A program made the position numbers and the translations under genes. A stretch of 55,133 nucleotides of DNA from an uncultured Roseburia sp. (GTDB lineage: Bacteria; Bacillota; Clostridia; Lachnospirales; Lachnospiraceae): positions 1-55,133 of the forward strand of contig CAJUNX010000007.1 of assembly GCA_910587865.1 (NCBI GenBank), in the 5' to 3' direction. Below the pieces are notes generated by a model that was given only the letters and a program-made list of their open reading frames with translations, was not told where the DNA came from and did no database searches. Shown here one piece after another: positions 1 to 8,428 of the stretch. The stretch's first letter is position 1; each line of letters opens with the position of its first letter.

Positions 1-58
1 CTGTAAAGGCATCCATTTTTTCATTGGTAATCAAAGCAAAGTAGCCAAAGTAACGTAA

Positions 59-357
59 ACGGTAGATAGTCCGTACCTATGGGACAGGCGATGGGGCTAT
101 GAGTCCTATGGGGATAGCTGTATTGGGCTGGCAGGTTGCGGGCCGACAGTCTGTCTATGGTATGGTTCTATCTGACGAAGAATGAAACGTATACGCTGGA
201 CAGTATCGCCGCATACAGTATGAAAAATGGATATTATGTGGAAGGAATCGGAACATCATGGGGTTTGATGAAGGATGTGCCAAAGTTATATGGCATTAAA
301 GTCACATCCATAAGCTCAAGTGCAAATAAAATGATGGCAGCGGCGGTGAGACACTGA
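59..357 (+). pseudogene. Frameshifted C39-like cysteine peptidase remnant
   Basis: Two frames together encode the N-terminal half of a papain-like C39-type peptidase domain. One frame (59 to about 148) reads to the motif GCGPT, which holds the usual catalytic Cys. The next frame then continues with LSMVWFYLTKNETYT and GIGTSWGLMKDV, typical of the same domain. Loss of one base near 148-149 would explain the break. The second frame stops at 357 before the catalytic His and Asp regions, so the 3' part is missing or scrambled. There is no start codon or ribosome binding site upstream, where a stop sits at 56-58. I read it as a decayed gene of unknown substrate. Confidence 0.65.
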
Positions 358-508
358 CAGATTCCAAATCCCAAAAAAATCCCGGATTTCGAAAAAATCG
401 TAATGGATGTCTGCTGCGTTTTATTATATAATAAATAAAACATATCGGCCGGCTGTATACCTGGGAGGCCGGTATGGGAGCAGAATACAGGAAGGGGGAA
501 CGAGATTT

Positions 509-2041
509 ATGTCACAATCAGTCCGACTCGCGCCTGGTGAGTTAAAGCCACTGCGCGAGATCAATCCAAGAATGATGTCCTACAACGTGGAGTTTGCCGA
601 GGTAACAGGGGGAACCTTCTGGAAAGCCTACACGCCCGGACAGGTCGCCGGAACAGAGGAGTTTTATGTGGAGCCGACGTCAGAGGGGATCGCGGCCATG
701 TACAAGGATCTGATGCAGGTGTATGCACCGATTGATCTGTATGATGAGAAGCTGCGCAGCCTGGCAAAGGAGCTTGGGCCGGCATGGGTCCGCGTCTCAG
801 GTACCTGGGCAACGAAGACGTATTACGATTTTGACGGAACGACAAACGGCCAGGTGCCGGAGGGATATTTAAACGTCCTGACAAAAGAGCAGTGGATCGG
901 GGTGCTCGATTTTGTCAAAGCGATCGGTGCGAAACTGATCGTTTCCGTGGCGAACTGTCCGGGACTTCACTCCGCAGAGGAGCCCTGGCATCCGGCGGAG
1001 GCGGAGAAGCTGTTTTCGCTGAGCAAAGAATACGGTGTGCCGATTGATGCGGCGGAATTTGCAAATGAGCCGAATATGATGGAAGAGACCGGTTTCCCGA
1101 AGGGATATACGCCGGCTCATTACCGTCGGGATCAGGATCTGTTTTTCAAATGGCTGCGCGCGAATTACCCGGACTGCCTGTGCGTGGGACCGAGCACGAC
1201 CGGCGGCGAAGAAGGACTTTTCTTCGGAAAGGGCGGCGAAGAGGGAAAAGGCGGCGGTGTCGAGCAGCTGATCGAAAGCTGCAGCTGCGCGGAGCTGCTG
1301 GAGGGAACCACGGAGCCGCTTGATGTGTTCAGCTATCATTATTATAACGGTATCTCCGAGCGTCTGGCATCCGTGATGCCGGCCGGGCACTGGCTGGCGG
1401 AGGAAGCGACAACCGAAGCGTATCTTAAGACGGCGCCGTTTATGGCAGAGTTTTATGCGCCGATGCGCGATAAATACTGCCCGGGCGGTGAGATGTGGGT
1501 GACCGAGTCCGGTGATGCCGGCGGCGGCGGTGATACCTGGGCATCCACGTATCTCGATGTGATCCGTACTATAAATGAACTCGGTGGCTTCGCGGCGGTT
1601 ACAAACGGTGTGATCTTCCACAATACGCTGGCGTCCTCGGATTACGGGTTCCTTGCCCGCGGGGTGTTTGATCCGCGCCCGAATTATTTTGCGGTGCTTT
1701 TGTGGAACCGGCTGATGGGAACGACCGTATACGATACGAAAGAGCCGATTCGTGAAGGAGCGCACGTCTATGCGCATTCCGCGAAGGGTGCAGAAAAAAA
1801 GGTCACGTATCTTGTGATCAACAATTCCAAAACGGAGTCTGTCCGTGTCGAGCTGCCGAAGGAGGCAGAGCGCTACACGCTGGCAGGGGAGAACGGCAAT
1901 CTCCGCGCAGCCGTGATGACGTTAAACGACAAACCGCTTGTTTTGGGAGAAAACAACAGTCTGCCCGCACTTGATCCGGCTGTACAGGCGGCAGGAACGG
2001 TGGAGCTTGCGCCGGGAACCTGCACCTTCTTTGTACTGTAA
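509..2041 (+). CDS. GH79 family (heparanase-like) glycoside hydrolase
   Basis: Retaining beta-glycosidase fold of the heparanase/beta-glucuronidase family. The acid/base Glu is in EFANEPN (Glu187) and the probable nucleophile is in WVTESGD (Glu333). The C-terminal segment FDPRPNYFAVLLWNRLMGT matches the conserved heparanase-type ending. The start at 509 follows a GGAAGGGGG ribosome binding site; a longer frame from 407 lacks one. The product is 510 residues with no signal peptide or membrane segment, so it probably acts in the cytoplasm on imported glucuronides or uronic-acid oligosaccharides. The substrate is inference. It is followed directly by a terminator and has no sugar transporter beside it, so it looks monocistronic. 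Confidence 0.8.
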   Translation: MSQSVRLAPGELKPLREINPRMMSYNVEFAEVTGGTFWKAYTPGQVAGTEEFYVEPTSEGIAAMYKDLMQVYAPIDLYDEKLRSLAKELGPAWVRVSGTWATKTYYDFDGTTNGQVPEGYLNVLTKEQWIGVLDFVKAIGAKLIVSVANCPGLHSAEEPWHPAEAEKLFSLSKEYGVPIDAAEFANEPNMMEETGFPKGYTPAHYRRDQDLFFKWLRANYPDCLCVGPSTTGGEEGLFFGKGGEEGKGGGVEQLIESCSCAELLEGTTEPLDVFSYHYYNGISERLASVMPAGHWLAEEATTEAYLKTAPFMAEFYAPMRDKYCPGGEMWVTESGDAGGGGDTWASTYLDVIRTINELGGFAAVTNGVIFHNTLASSDYGFLARGVFDPRPNYFAVLLWNRLMGTTVYDTKEPIREGAHVYAHSAKGAEKKVTYLVINNSKTESVRVELPKEAERYTLAGENGNLRAAVMTLNDKPLVLGENNSLPALDPAVQAAGTVELAPGTCTFFVL

Positions 2042-2096
2042 ACGCATATCCGTGTCACGGCCCATGTGCCACAGATAAATGATATATGAATGTGCG

Positions 2097-2126
2097 AACC
2101 CGCGGGAATGTTCCCGCGGGTTTTCT
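2097..2126 (+). terminator. Rho-independent terminator after the GH79 gene
   Basis: A perfect 12-bp inverted repeat (arms 2097-2108 and 2111-2122, AACCCGCGGGAA) with a two-base loop is followed by a short T run. It lies 55 bases after the GH79 stop and before the next promoter. Confidence 0.85.
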
Positions 2127-2163
2127 GTATCTGTGGCTTTTGCGTCCGAAGTGATGAAAACAG

Positions 2164-2192
2164 TTGCTATTTTTTTGTGTTCTGAGTATACT
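2164..2192 (+). promoter_or_regulatory. SigA-type promoter of the opu operon
   Basis: TTGCTA (2164-2169) and TATACT (2187-2192) are separated by 17 bp, about 40 bases before the first permease start. No operator or riboswitch was recognised between them and the gene. Confidence 0.6.
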
Positions 2193-2233
2193 AAAACCAA
2201 TGCAAAAAGGCTTGGGACGGAAAGGAGCATATC

Positions 2234-2872
2234 ATGTTTGCGGAGATGGCCGGATATTTTCAGAATAATATGGATGATTTTCTGCGCGCGATTGCGACGC
2301 ATGCCGGTATCAGTGCGCTGGCGCTTTTGCTGGCGGCGGCCGTCGGCATCCCGGCCGGAATCCTCTGCGTGCGATGCCAGAGGCTCCAGCGGTGGGTCGT
2401 GCCGCTGTTCCAGGGACTGCGCATTCTGCCGAGTCTTGCCGTTTTGTTTCTGCTGATCCCGGTGCTCGGAACCGGACTTCTCCCGGCGCTTGTGGCGCTT
2501 GTGCTTCTCGCGGTTCCGTCCATCCTTTTAAATACGGTCGCAGGACTGACGCAGACGCCGGAATTTATGCTGGAGACAGCCGCTGCGTGCGGGATGACAT
2601 CAGGGCAGATCTGGCGGCGTGTATGGCTCCCGATGGCGCTGCCGATGATTTTGACCGGTATCAAAAATGCGGTCACAGAGATCATCGCGAGCGCGACCCT
2701 CGCCGCGAAGATCGGAGCCGGCGGACTGGGGGAGATCATCTTTACCGGACTCGGACTTTACCGCTTTGACCTGCTTCTGGCAGGCGGGGTTACGGTTGCG
2801 CTGCTGTCGCTGCTTTCGGCCGGAGCGGTCGGTCTGCTGGGCCGTATTCTGATGCGCTATAAGTATATTTAA
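2234..2872 (+). CDS. Opu-type osmoprotectant ABC transporter permease (first)
   Basis: Membrane subunit of a glycine betaine/carnitine/choline-type importer. At 212 residues with about five or six hydrophobic segments it has the normal OpuBB/OpuCB size. The ABC-interaction loop is visible as ETAAACGMTSGQIWRRVWLP followed by TGIKNAVTEIIASATLAAKIGAGGLG. The start has a good GGAG site (AAAGGAGCATATC). It opens a four-gene operon with the binding protein 19 bases downstream, the ATPase and a second permease. Substrate identity cannot be read from the permease; a betaine or related compatible solute is inferred from the family. Confidence 0.88.
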   Translation: MFAEMAGYFQNNMDDFLRAIATHAGISALALLLAAAVGIPAGILCVRCQRLQRWVVPLFQGLRILPSLAVLFLLIPVLGTGLLPALVALVLLAVPSILLNTVAGLTQTPEFMLETAAACGMTSGQIWRRVWLPMALPMILTGIKNAVTEIIASATLAAKIGAGGLGEIIFTGLGLYRFDLLLAGGVTVALLSLLSAGAVGLLGRILMRYKYI

Positions 2873-2891
2873 CAGAGTTGGAGGAAGTTTC

Positions 2892-3776
2892 ATGAAATTC
2901 ACAAAAAAGATGACAATGATTCTGCTGGCTGTCATGACGGCATGTACCGCTGTTGCCTGCGGATCGGGAAAAGATACCATCCGCGTCGGGTCAAAAGATT
3001 TTACGGAGGGCCTGATTGTCGCGGAAATTTACGCGCTGGCGCTGGAAGATGCCGGCTATGATGTGGAGCGAAAGATGGATATTGCGGGTTCGGTGGTGCA
3101 TACCGCGATTATGAACGACGAGATTGACCTTTATCCGGAGTATACCGGTACGGGACTGCTCTCGGTGTTAAAGATGGACGTGATCACCGATCCGGACGAG
3201 GTGTACCGTGTGGTAAAAGAGGAGTATGAGAAACAGTTTTCTCTGACCTGGCTTGAATCTTCACAGGCAAATGACGGGCAGGGGCTAGTGATCCGTACAC
3301 AGCTGGCGGAAGAACTCGGCATCTACACGATCTCGGATCTTCAGGCGCACGCAGATCAGATCCGGTTTGCCTCCCAGGGGGAATTTGATCAGCGGGACGA
3401 CGGGATCCCGGGACTGGAAAAAATATACGGCGAATTCAATTTTGCATCCTCCAAAGTCTATGACAGCGGGTTAAAATATCAGCTTCTCCAAAACGATGAG
3501 GCGGATGTCACGCCCGCGTATACGACCGACGGTCCGCTCGCGGACAAGGAACAGTTTACGCTGCTCATCGACGACAAACAGATGTGGCCGCCGTATTATC
3601 TGGCCCCGGTCGTCCGGGACGACGTGCTGGAGGAGCATCCGGACATTGCGGATGTCTTAAATAAGGTCAGCGCTGCGCTCGATACGGAGACACTGACCTC
3701 GTTGAACGCCAAAGTGGATGTGGAGAAGCGGGAGTACGAGGAAGTGGCCGCGGAATTCTGGGAGTCGATCCGGTAA
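2892..3776 (+). CDS. Osmoprotectant ABC transporter substrate-binding lipoprotein
   Basis: Extracytoplasmic solute receptor of the OpuAC/OsmF family. A signal peptide ends in a lipobox (AVAC, Cys23), so the mature protein is anchored to the outer face of the membrane. The mature N-terminus IRVGSKDFTEGLIVAEIYA and the motifs DLYPEYTGTGL, TPAYTTDGPLA and WPPYYLAPVVR are characteristic of quaternary-ammonium-binding proteins in this family. The length, 294 residues, is normal. It is a separate gene, not fused to the permease as in some Firmicutes. The ligand cannot be decided without structural modelling of the aromatic cage. Confidence 0.9.
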   Translation: MKFTKKMTMILLAVMTACTAVACGSGKDTIRVGSKDFTEGLIVAEIYALALEDAGYDVERKMDIAGSVVHTAIMNDEIDLYPEYTGTGLLSVLKMDVITDPDEVYRVVKEEYEKQFSLTWLESSQANDGQGLVIRTQLAEELGIYTISDLQAHADQIRFASQGEFDQRDDGIPGLEKIYGEFNFASSKVYDSGLKYQLLQNDEADVTPAYTTDGPLADKEQFTLLIDDKQMWPPYYLAPVVRDDVLEEHPDIADVLNKVSAALDTETLTSLNAKVDVEKREYEEVAAEFWESIR

Positions 3777-3885
3777 TTCCGGACCGCGGAAAAAGCCATG
3801 CACAGGCAGCATATCCGCTGAGGCGGGCATCGGGCAGCGAAGAGACCGCGGAAGAAAGGGTGCGCTGGCGGTCAGGGAGGGAAAC

Positions 3886-4674
3886 ATGGTTCATGCAATC
3901 GAATTTTGCGATGTGAGCAAGAAATTTCACGGGTCGGCTCAGAACGCGGTCGACCATGTCAGCTTTACAGCGGAGGAGGGAGAATTTATCACGATTCTCG
4001 GCTCCTCCGGCTGCGGGAAGACGACGCTCTTAAAGCTGGTCAACCGGCTCTGTGAGCCGGACGCGGGGAAGATCCTGCTTTTTGGCGAGGAGATCGGGGC
4101 CGGCGACGTGACCAGACTGCGGCGGCGGATCGGATATGTGATTCAGCAGATCGGTCTTTTTCCGCATATGACGGTGGCGGATAATATCGCAGTGGTGCCA
4201 AAGCTCCTGCACTGGGAAAAGGAGAGGATCAATGCGCGCGTGGATGAACTGCTTACGCTTGTCGGACTTTCGCCGGAGGAATACCGGTCCCGCTATCCGG
4301 GCCAGCTCTCCGGCGGGCAGCAGCAGCGTGTGGGACTCGCGCGTGCACTTGCGGCGGATCCGAAGCTTATGCTTTTGGACGAGCCGTTCGGGGCGGTTGA
4401 CCCGATCACGCGCGCAAAGCTTCAGGAGGAGCTTCTTCAGATTCACGGCGGACTCGGGAAGACCTTTTTATTTGTTACGCACGATATTGAAGAGGCGTTT
4501 CGCCTCGGAAACCGCGTGATCATCATGAACGGCGGAAGGATCCTTCAGTTTGACACGCCGTCACAGATTTTAAAGCATCCGGCGGATGAATTTGTGGTGT
4601 CGATGATGCGTTCGGTGCAGGAGAAGGAGCGGTTTTGGAGGGATCTGCTGCAGGCGGAAGCACCGGAATTGTGA
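3886..4674 (+). CDS. Osmoprotectant ABC transporter ATP-binding protein, no CBS domains
   Basis: ATPase that powers the Opu importer. Walker A is GSSGCGKT, the Q-loop region is VIQQIGLFPHMT, the signature is LSGGQQQR, Walker B is LMLLDEPFGAVD and the switch His is in THDIEEAF. The start at 3886 follows GGGAGGGAAAC; the same frame is open further upstream but without homology. At 262 residues it ends shortly after the nucleotide-binding domain, so it lacks the C-terminal tandem CBS domains that sense ionic strength in OpuA/OpuCA. Regulation by osmolarity must then come from elsewhere. It is followed by a degenerate repeat region and the second permease. Confidence 0.9.
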   Translation: MVHAIEFCDVSKKFHGSAQNAVDHVSFTAEEGEFITILGSSGCGKTTLLKLVNRLCEPDAGKILLFGEEIGAGDVTRLRRRIGYVIQQIGLFPHMTVADNIAVVPKLLHWEKERINARVDELLTLVGLSPEEYRSRYPGQLSGGQQQRVGLARALAADPKLMLLDEPFGAVDPITRAKLQEELLQIHGGLGKTFLFVTHDIEEAFRLGNRVIIMNGGRILQFDTPSQILKHPADEFVVSMMRSVQEKERFWRDLLQAEAPEL

Positions 4675-4836
4675 ATGAGCATGCGCCGGTATCATGAGCA
4701 TGCGGTGCGCCGGAATTGTGAATGGGCATCATGAGCACGCGGTGCACCGGCATTGTGAATAGGCATGCACCGGCATCATGAGCATGCGGTGCACCGGCAC
4801 CATGAGCATGCGCCGGCATCATGAGCACGGTGCGCG
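4675..4836 (+). repeat. Degenerate tandem repeat between opu genes
   Basis: The 198-base gap between ATPase and second permease consists largely of imperfect copies of CACCGGCATCATGAGCATG and variants such as CACCGGCATTGTGAATAGG, repeated about five times with small indels. There is no long open frame. The last 3' codons of the ATPase gene (CACCGGAATTGTGAATGAGC) already resemble the unit, so the array may have grown from the gene end. Confidence 0.75.
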
Positions 4837-4872
4837 GAGGAGAGAGCGAACCAGGATAAAAGAGGAGAAGGC

Positions 4873-5481
4873 ATGTTTACTTATGTGATAAAATATTATG
4901 ACAAATTGCTGGGGGCACTGGCGGAGCATCTGCTACTGGTGTTTCTTACGCTTGTGTTTTCCCTGATTCTGGCAGCGGCGCTCACGGTGCTCTGCGTCTG
5001 CGTAAAACGCGTGGAAGCGGCGCTGATCGGCGCATGCTCCATGATCTATTCGATCCCGAGCATCGCGCTGTTTGCCATGCTGATCCCTCTCACGGGACTG
5101 GGAAAGACAACCGCTGTGATTGTTCTTACCTTATATAATCAGTATCTTCTGCTGCGCAATTTCCTGACAGGACTTCACGAGGTGGACCGCGGGATTACGG
5201 AGGCGGCTGCCGGGATGGGGATGACGACGGGGCAGACGCTCGTATACGTCCAGCTGCCGCTTGCAAAGGAGGCCATTTTCTCCGGGATTCGTCTGGCAGC
5301 GGTCTCCACGGTCGGGATTGCGACGATCGCGGCTTCCGTCAATGCGGGAGGACTCGGGTCGATTCTCTTTGACGGGCTTCGCACGATGAATATGAGCAAG
5401 ATTCTGTGGGGAAGCATCCTTTCCGCGGGGCTGGCCCTCGTTCTTGACCGGGCGCTTTCCGCAGCAGGGCGGCGGTTCTGA
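4873..5481 (+). CDS. Opu-type osmoprotectant ABC transporter permease (second)
   Basis: Second membrane subunit, 202 residues, homologous to the first permease and to OpuBD/OpuCD. It has about five hydrophobic segments and an ABC-interaction loop with ITEAAAGMGMTTGQTLVYVQLP followed by AAVSTVGIATIAASVNAGGLGSILF. The ATG follows GAGGAGAAGGC. Together with the first permease it would form the heterodimeric channel. It is the last gene of the operon, and a bidirectional terminator lies 90 bases downstream. Confidence 0.88.
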   Translation: MFTYVIKYYDKLLGALAEHLLLVFLTLVFSLILAAALTVLCVCVKRVEAALIGACSMIYSIPSIALFAMLIPLTGLGKTTAVIVLTLYNQYLLLRNFLTGLHEVDRGITEAAAGMGMTTGQTLVYVQLPLAKEAIFSGIRLAAVSTVGIATIAASVNAGGLGSILFDGLRTMNMSKILWGSILSAGLALVLDRALSAAGRRF

Positions 5482-5571
5482 CCGGAAAACCGTTTGCTGC
5501 GATGCAGAGAGCGGCTGACGGAACGCACGGCATTTCTATGGAGAGCTTAAGGGAGACAGTTTTTTCACAAA

Positions 5572-5600
5572 AAAACCCCCGCGGATGCGGGGATTTTCAT
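5572..5600. terminator. Bidirectional terminator between opu operon and rpmB
   Basis: Stem CCCCGC (5577-5582), loop GGAT, stem GCGGGG (5587-5592). The hairpin is flanked by A7 on the left and ATTTTC on the right, so it can end the plus-strand opu transcript and the minus-strand rpmB transcript, which converge here. Confidence 0.75.
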
Positions 5601-5607
5601 TCACTCA

Positions 5608-5793
5608 CTATGCTCTTTCGACTTTGCCGGATCTTAAACAGGAAGCACATACGTATAATTTCTTCGGTGTTCCGTTAACCCTGCAGCTGACGCGCCTGAT
5701 GTTTGATTTCCACATTCTATTTGATCTTCTATGAGAATGGCTGACATTACATCCGAAATGAGCGCCCTTTCCACAAACTGCACACTTTGCCAT
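5608..5793 (-). CDS. rpmB: 50S ribosomal protein L28
   Basis: Structural protein of the large ribosomal subunit, 61 residues. It begins MAKCAVCGKG and ends VCASCLRSGKVERA; the two CxxC pairs show the zinc-binding form of L28. SHSHRRSNRMWKSNIR is the conserved RNA-binding core. The start at 5793 is set by AAGGAGG eight bases upstream on the minus strand. A longer open frame reaching 5847 has no homology. It is monocistronic and convergent with the opu operon. Confidence 0.95.
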   Translation of the reverse strand: MAKCAVCGKGAHFGCNVSHSHRRSNRMWKSNIRRVSCRVNGTPKKLYVCASCLRSGKVERA

Positions 5794-5856
5794 AGCCTTG
5801 CACCTCCTTGCACTAAACTCGTTCCCCTGCCTCATGTACAGGCTCACAATACGGAT

Positions 5857-5885
5857 ATTTTAGCAGATTCAGGATCGGAATGCAA
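5857..5885 (-). promoter_or_regulatory. SigA-type promoter of rpmB
   Basis: On the minus strand TTGCAT (5885-5880) and TAAAAT (5862-5857) are 17 bp apart, about 65 bases upstream of the rpmB start. Confidence 0.6.
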
Positions 5886-5932
5886 GTGTATTTTTAAAAA
5901 AATATAAAAAAATAAAAATATAGCTATGCATT

Positions 5933-5963
5933 TTGACAAAAAACGGTTATAATAGTTTTAAAT
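5933..5963 (+). promoter_or_regulatory. Probable promoter of the asp23-fakA-recG operon
   Basis: A consensus TTGACA lies at 5933-5938 in an AT-rich stretch. The -10 is ambiguous: TTTAAA at 5957-5962 gives an 18-bp spacer, whereas a perfect TATAAT at 5948-5953 is only 9 bp away and would need another -35 (TATGCA at 5925-5930, 17-bp spacer). Confidence 0.5.
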
Positions 5964-5998
5964 AGTGTCAGCATGGCTTTGAAAGGAGCGTCGGCGAT

Positions 5999-6358
5999 AT
6001 GAACGGACAAATGGAGACCTCGTTGGGGAAGGTGATCATAGATCAGGATGTAATCGCGACCTATGCGGGTTCGGTGGCGGTGGAATGCTTTGGAATTGTG
6101 GGGATGGCGGCCGTCAATATGAAGGACGGACTGGTAAAATTATTAAAAAGGGATTATCTGACACATGGTATAAACGTGTCCATAGATGAAGAGAATAAAA
6201 TTACGATTGATTTTCACGTGATCGTATCCTACGGTGTGAGCATCGGCACGGTAGCCGACAATCTGATCGACACCGTGAAATATAAGGTGGAAGAATTTAC
6301 CGGGATGGAAATCAGGAAAATGAACATCTACGTTGAAGGCGTACGTGTGATTGATTAA
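5999..6358 (+). CDS. Asp23/Gls24 family envelope stress protein
   Basis: A 119-residue protein of the Asp23 family (YloU type). It starts with LGKVIIDQDVIATYAGSVAVECFGIVGM and ends with VYGVSIGTVADN-like and MNIYVEGVRV segments typical of the family. Members are small cytoplasmic proteins, some tethered near the membrane and linked to envelope homeostasis. The gene sits 14 bases before the FakA-like gene, the same pairing as yloU-yloV in Bacillus. The start follows GAAAGGAGCG. There is no membrane segment. Confidence 0.9.
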   Translation: MNGQMETSLGKVIIDQDVIATYAGSVAVECFGIVGMAAVNMKDGLVKLLKRDYLTHGINVSIDEENKITIDFHVIVSYGVSIGTVADNLIDTVKYKVEEFTGMEIRKMNIYVEGVRVID

Positions 6359-6372
6359 GGAGGACGTTAGAA

Positions 6373-8130
6373 GTGGAAATCACTACGATAAATGCGGAAT
6401 CTCTCGCCAAGGCATTCTTAGCGGGGGCAAAGAATCTGGAAGCGAAAAAGGAATGGATCAACGAACTCAATGTCTTCCCGGTCCCGGACGGTGATACGGG
6501 GACGAATATGTCCATGACGGTGATGTCTGCAGCGAAGGAGGTTGCCGCGATGTCCGGGCCGGATATGAAGGCTCTTGCAAAGGCGATTTCTTCCGGTTCC
6601 CTGCGGGGGGCACGGGGGAATTCCGGTGTGATCCTTTCGCAGCTGTTCCGCGGGTTTACCAAGGTGATTGCGGAGTACGACGAGCTGGATGTACAGATTC
6701 TTTCCGATGCCTTTCAGAAAGCGGTGGAGACGGCGTACAAGGCGGTTATGAAGCCGAAGGAAGGTACGATCCTTACGGTGGCCAAAGGGATGGCAAGCCG
6801 TGCGGCAGAGATCTGCGAGGATACGACAGAGCTTACGGTGTTTCTGGACGACGTGATCCGCGAGGGTGACCGGGTGCTGGCAAAGACCCCGGAGATGCTG
6901 CCGGTGCTAAAGCAGGCCGGCGTCGTGGATTCCGGCGGACAGGGACTGATGCAGGTCATGAAGGGGGCATACGACGCGCTGCTTGGCAAAGAGGTGGACT
7001 ATTCCTTCGCGGAACCGTCCGCGCCTGCGGCTGCGGAGGGTGACCGTTCTTCCTACAATCTCGACGCACAGGCGGCGCAGGAGATCAAATTTGCGTACTG
7101 CACGCAGTTTCTGATTATGCTGGATCAGACGTTTACCGAGAAGATGGAGGATGGATTCAAGCGTTTTCTTGAGAGTATCGGTGATTCGATTGTTGTGGTT
7201 GCAGACGACGAGATCGTGAAGGTACACGTACATACCAACGATCCGGGCCTGGCGATGCAGAAGGGACTTATGTACGGAAGTCTCACCACGATTATCATTG
7301 AGAATATGAAGCTCGAGCGCGACGAGAAGATTTCCTCTCTCAAAGAAAAAGAGATGCAGGAGGGCATGATCGGCGCCGGGGACAGAATGCAGGTTTCCCG
7401 TGCAGAGACAGGCACCGGGACGTCATCTGACGGCGCTGCTGCGGACGGGAAAGCGTCTGACGAGCCGCCGAAGGAGATGGGCTTTATCGCCGTGAGCATC
7501 GGCGAGGGGTTAAACGAGATTTTCCGAGGTCTCGGTGTCGACCATATCATTGAGGGCGGGCAGACGATGAACCCGAGTACGGAGGATATGTTAAACGCCA
7601 TTGCGGAAGTCAATGCAAAGACGGTTTTCATCCTCCCGAATAATAAAAATATTATTCTCGCTGCGAATCAGGCGGCGTCTCTCGTGGAGGATAAGCAGAT
7701 TATCGTGATTCCGACCAAAACGATTCCGCAGGGGATTACGGCGCTGGTCAGCTATATTCCGGACAGTTCGTCCGCGGAGAACGAGGAGCGCATGAAGGAA
7801 GAGATCGGCATGGTGAAGACCGGCCAGGTGACTTATGCGGTCCGGGATACGGTGATCGACGACAAGGAGATCCGTCAGGATGATTATATGGGGATCGGAG
7901 ACCACGGGATTCTCTCGGTTAACCGGGAGCTTGAGACGACCGTGCATGATATGGTAAATCAGCTGATCGACGAGGATTCTGCGATTGTGAGCATCTATTT
8001 CGGTGAGAATGTGACGGAGGAGGAAGCAAATGCCGTCGGCAGCCGGATTGAAGCGGATCACCCGGAGGTTGAGGTCGAGATTCATTACGGCGGGCAGCCG
8101 ATCTATTACTATGTGATCTCGGTGGAATAA
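6373..8130 (+). CDS. FakA/YloV-like DAK2-domain kinase
   Basis: Kinase subunit that phosphorylates fatty acids presented by a FakB (DegV-type) carrier, channelling exogenous fatty acids into phospholipid; this role is inferred from FakA homology. Residues 35-46 read FPVPDGDTGTNM, the nucleotide/metal motif with Asp39 and Asp41, followed by SGSLRGARGNSGVILSQ. The C-terminal half from about residue 370 (GFIAVSIGEGLNEIFRGLG) is the YloV-type domain, after a low-complexity linker. The start is GTG at 6373 behind AAGGAGGACG. It is 585 residues against about 550 for family members. No fakB gene is in the window. Confidence 0.88.
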   Translation: MEITTINAESLAKAFLAGAKNLEAKKEWINELNVFPVPDGDTGTNMSMTVMSAAKEVAAMSGPDMKALAKAISSGSLRGARGNSGVILSQLFRGFTKVIAEYDELDVQILSDAFQKAVETAYKAVMKPKEGTILTVAKGMASRAAEICEDTTELTVFLDDVIREGDRVLAKTPEMLPVLKQAGVVDSGGQGLMQVMKGAYDALLGKEVDYSFAEPSAPAAAEGDRSSYNLDAQAAQEIKFAYCTQFLIMLDQTFTEKMEDGFKRFLESIGDSIVVVADDEIVKVHVHTNDPGLAMQKGLMYGSLTTIIIENMKLERDEKISSLKEKEMQEGMIGAGDRMQVSRAETGTGTSSDGAAADGKASDEPPKEMGFIAVSIGEGLNEIFRGLGVDHIIEGGQTMNPSTEDMLNAIAEVNAKTVFILPNNKNIILAANQAASLVEDKQIIVIPTKTIPQGITALVSYIPDSSSAENEERMKEEIGMVKTGQVTYAVRDTVIDDKEIRQDDYMGIGDHGILSVNRELETTVHDMVNQLIDEDSAIVSIYFGENVTEEEANAVGSRIEADHPEVEVEIHYGGQPIYYYVISVE

Positions 8131-8243
8131 AAGGGTGCGATAAAATGGCGGGGAACGGCAGGGAAGAGTCAGACGGTTCCCTGCCGTTTCTGCATGTGGA
8201 GCCGGAGTGCGGAGAGCACAGAAAGCAGCGAAAAGCGCGGGTA

Positions 8244-8366
8244 GTCAGAGAGGGCTGTGCAGCGAAAGGCCAAAGAAGTCAGAGAGGCTGCGCAGCGAAA
8301 AGTCAAAGAAGTCAGAGAGGCTGTGCAGCGAAAAGTCAAAGAAGTCAGAGAGGCTGTGCAGCGGAA
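8244..8366 (+). repeat. 33-bp tandem array upstream of recG
   Basis: The unit GTCAGAGAGGCTGTGCAGCG plus AAAAGTCAAAGAA occurs almost four times: copies start at 8244 (34 bp, one extra G), 8278, 8311 and 8344 (partial). The 298-base gap between the FakA-like gene and recG otherwise holds nothing recognisable. A frame from ATG 8145, preceded by AAAGGGTG, stays open through the array for 95 codons and ends in an ATGA overlap with the recG start at 8429. Whether it is translated is unknown. Its predicted peptide is an Arg/Ser/Gln-rich 11-residue repeat with no known homologue. Confidence 0.85.
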
Positions 8367-8428
8367 AACGTGGGCCGGCGGAGCGCGAAGTGCACATCGC
8401 AGGGCCGGAATGCGGGAGGGAGGATGAG

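Noticed and set aside
869..1777. 302-codon minus-strand frame inside the GH79 gene
   Set aside because: Shadow of the sense gene; its translation is His/Arg-rich and matches no family.
5948..5953. Perfect TATAAT as the -10 partner of TTGACA at 5933
   Set aside because: The spacer would be only 9 bp, too short for RNA polymerase; another -10 or -35 must be used.
8244..8366. Possible CRISPR array
   Set aside because: Units are contiguous with no unique spacers and no cas genes nearby; it is a plain tandem repeat. The same holds for the arrays at 28733 and 52093.
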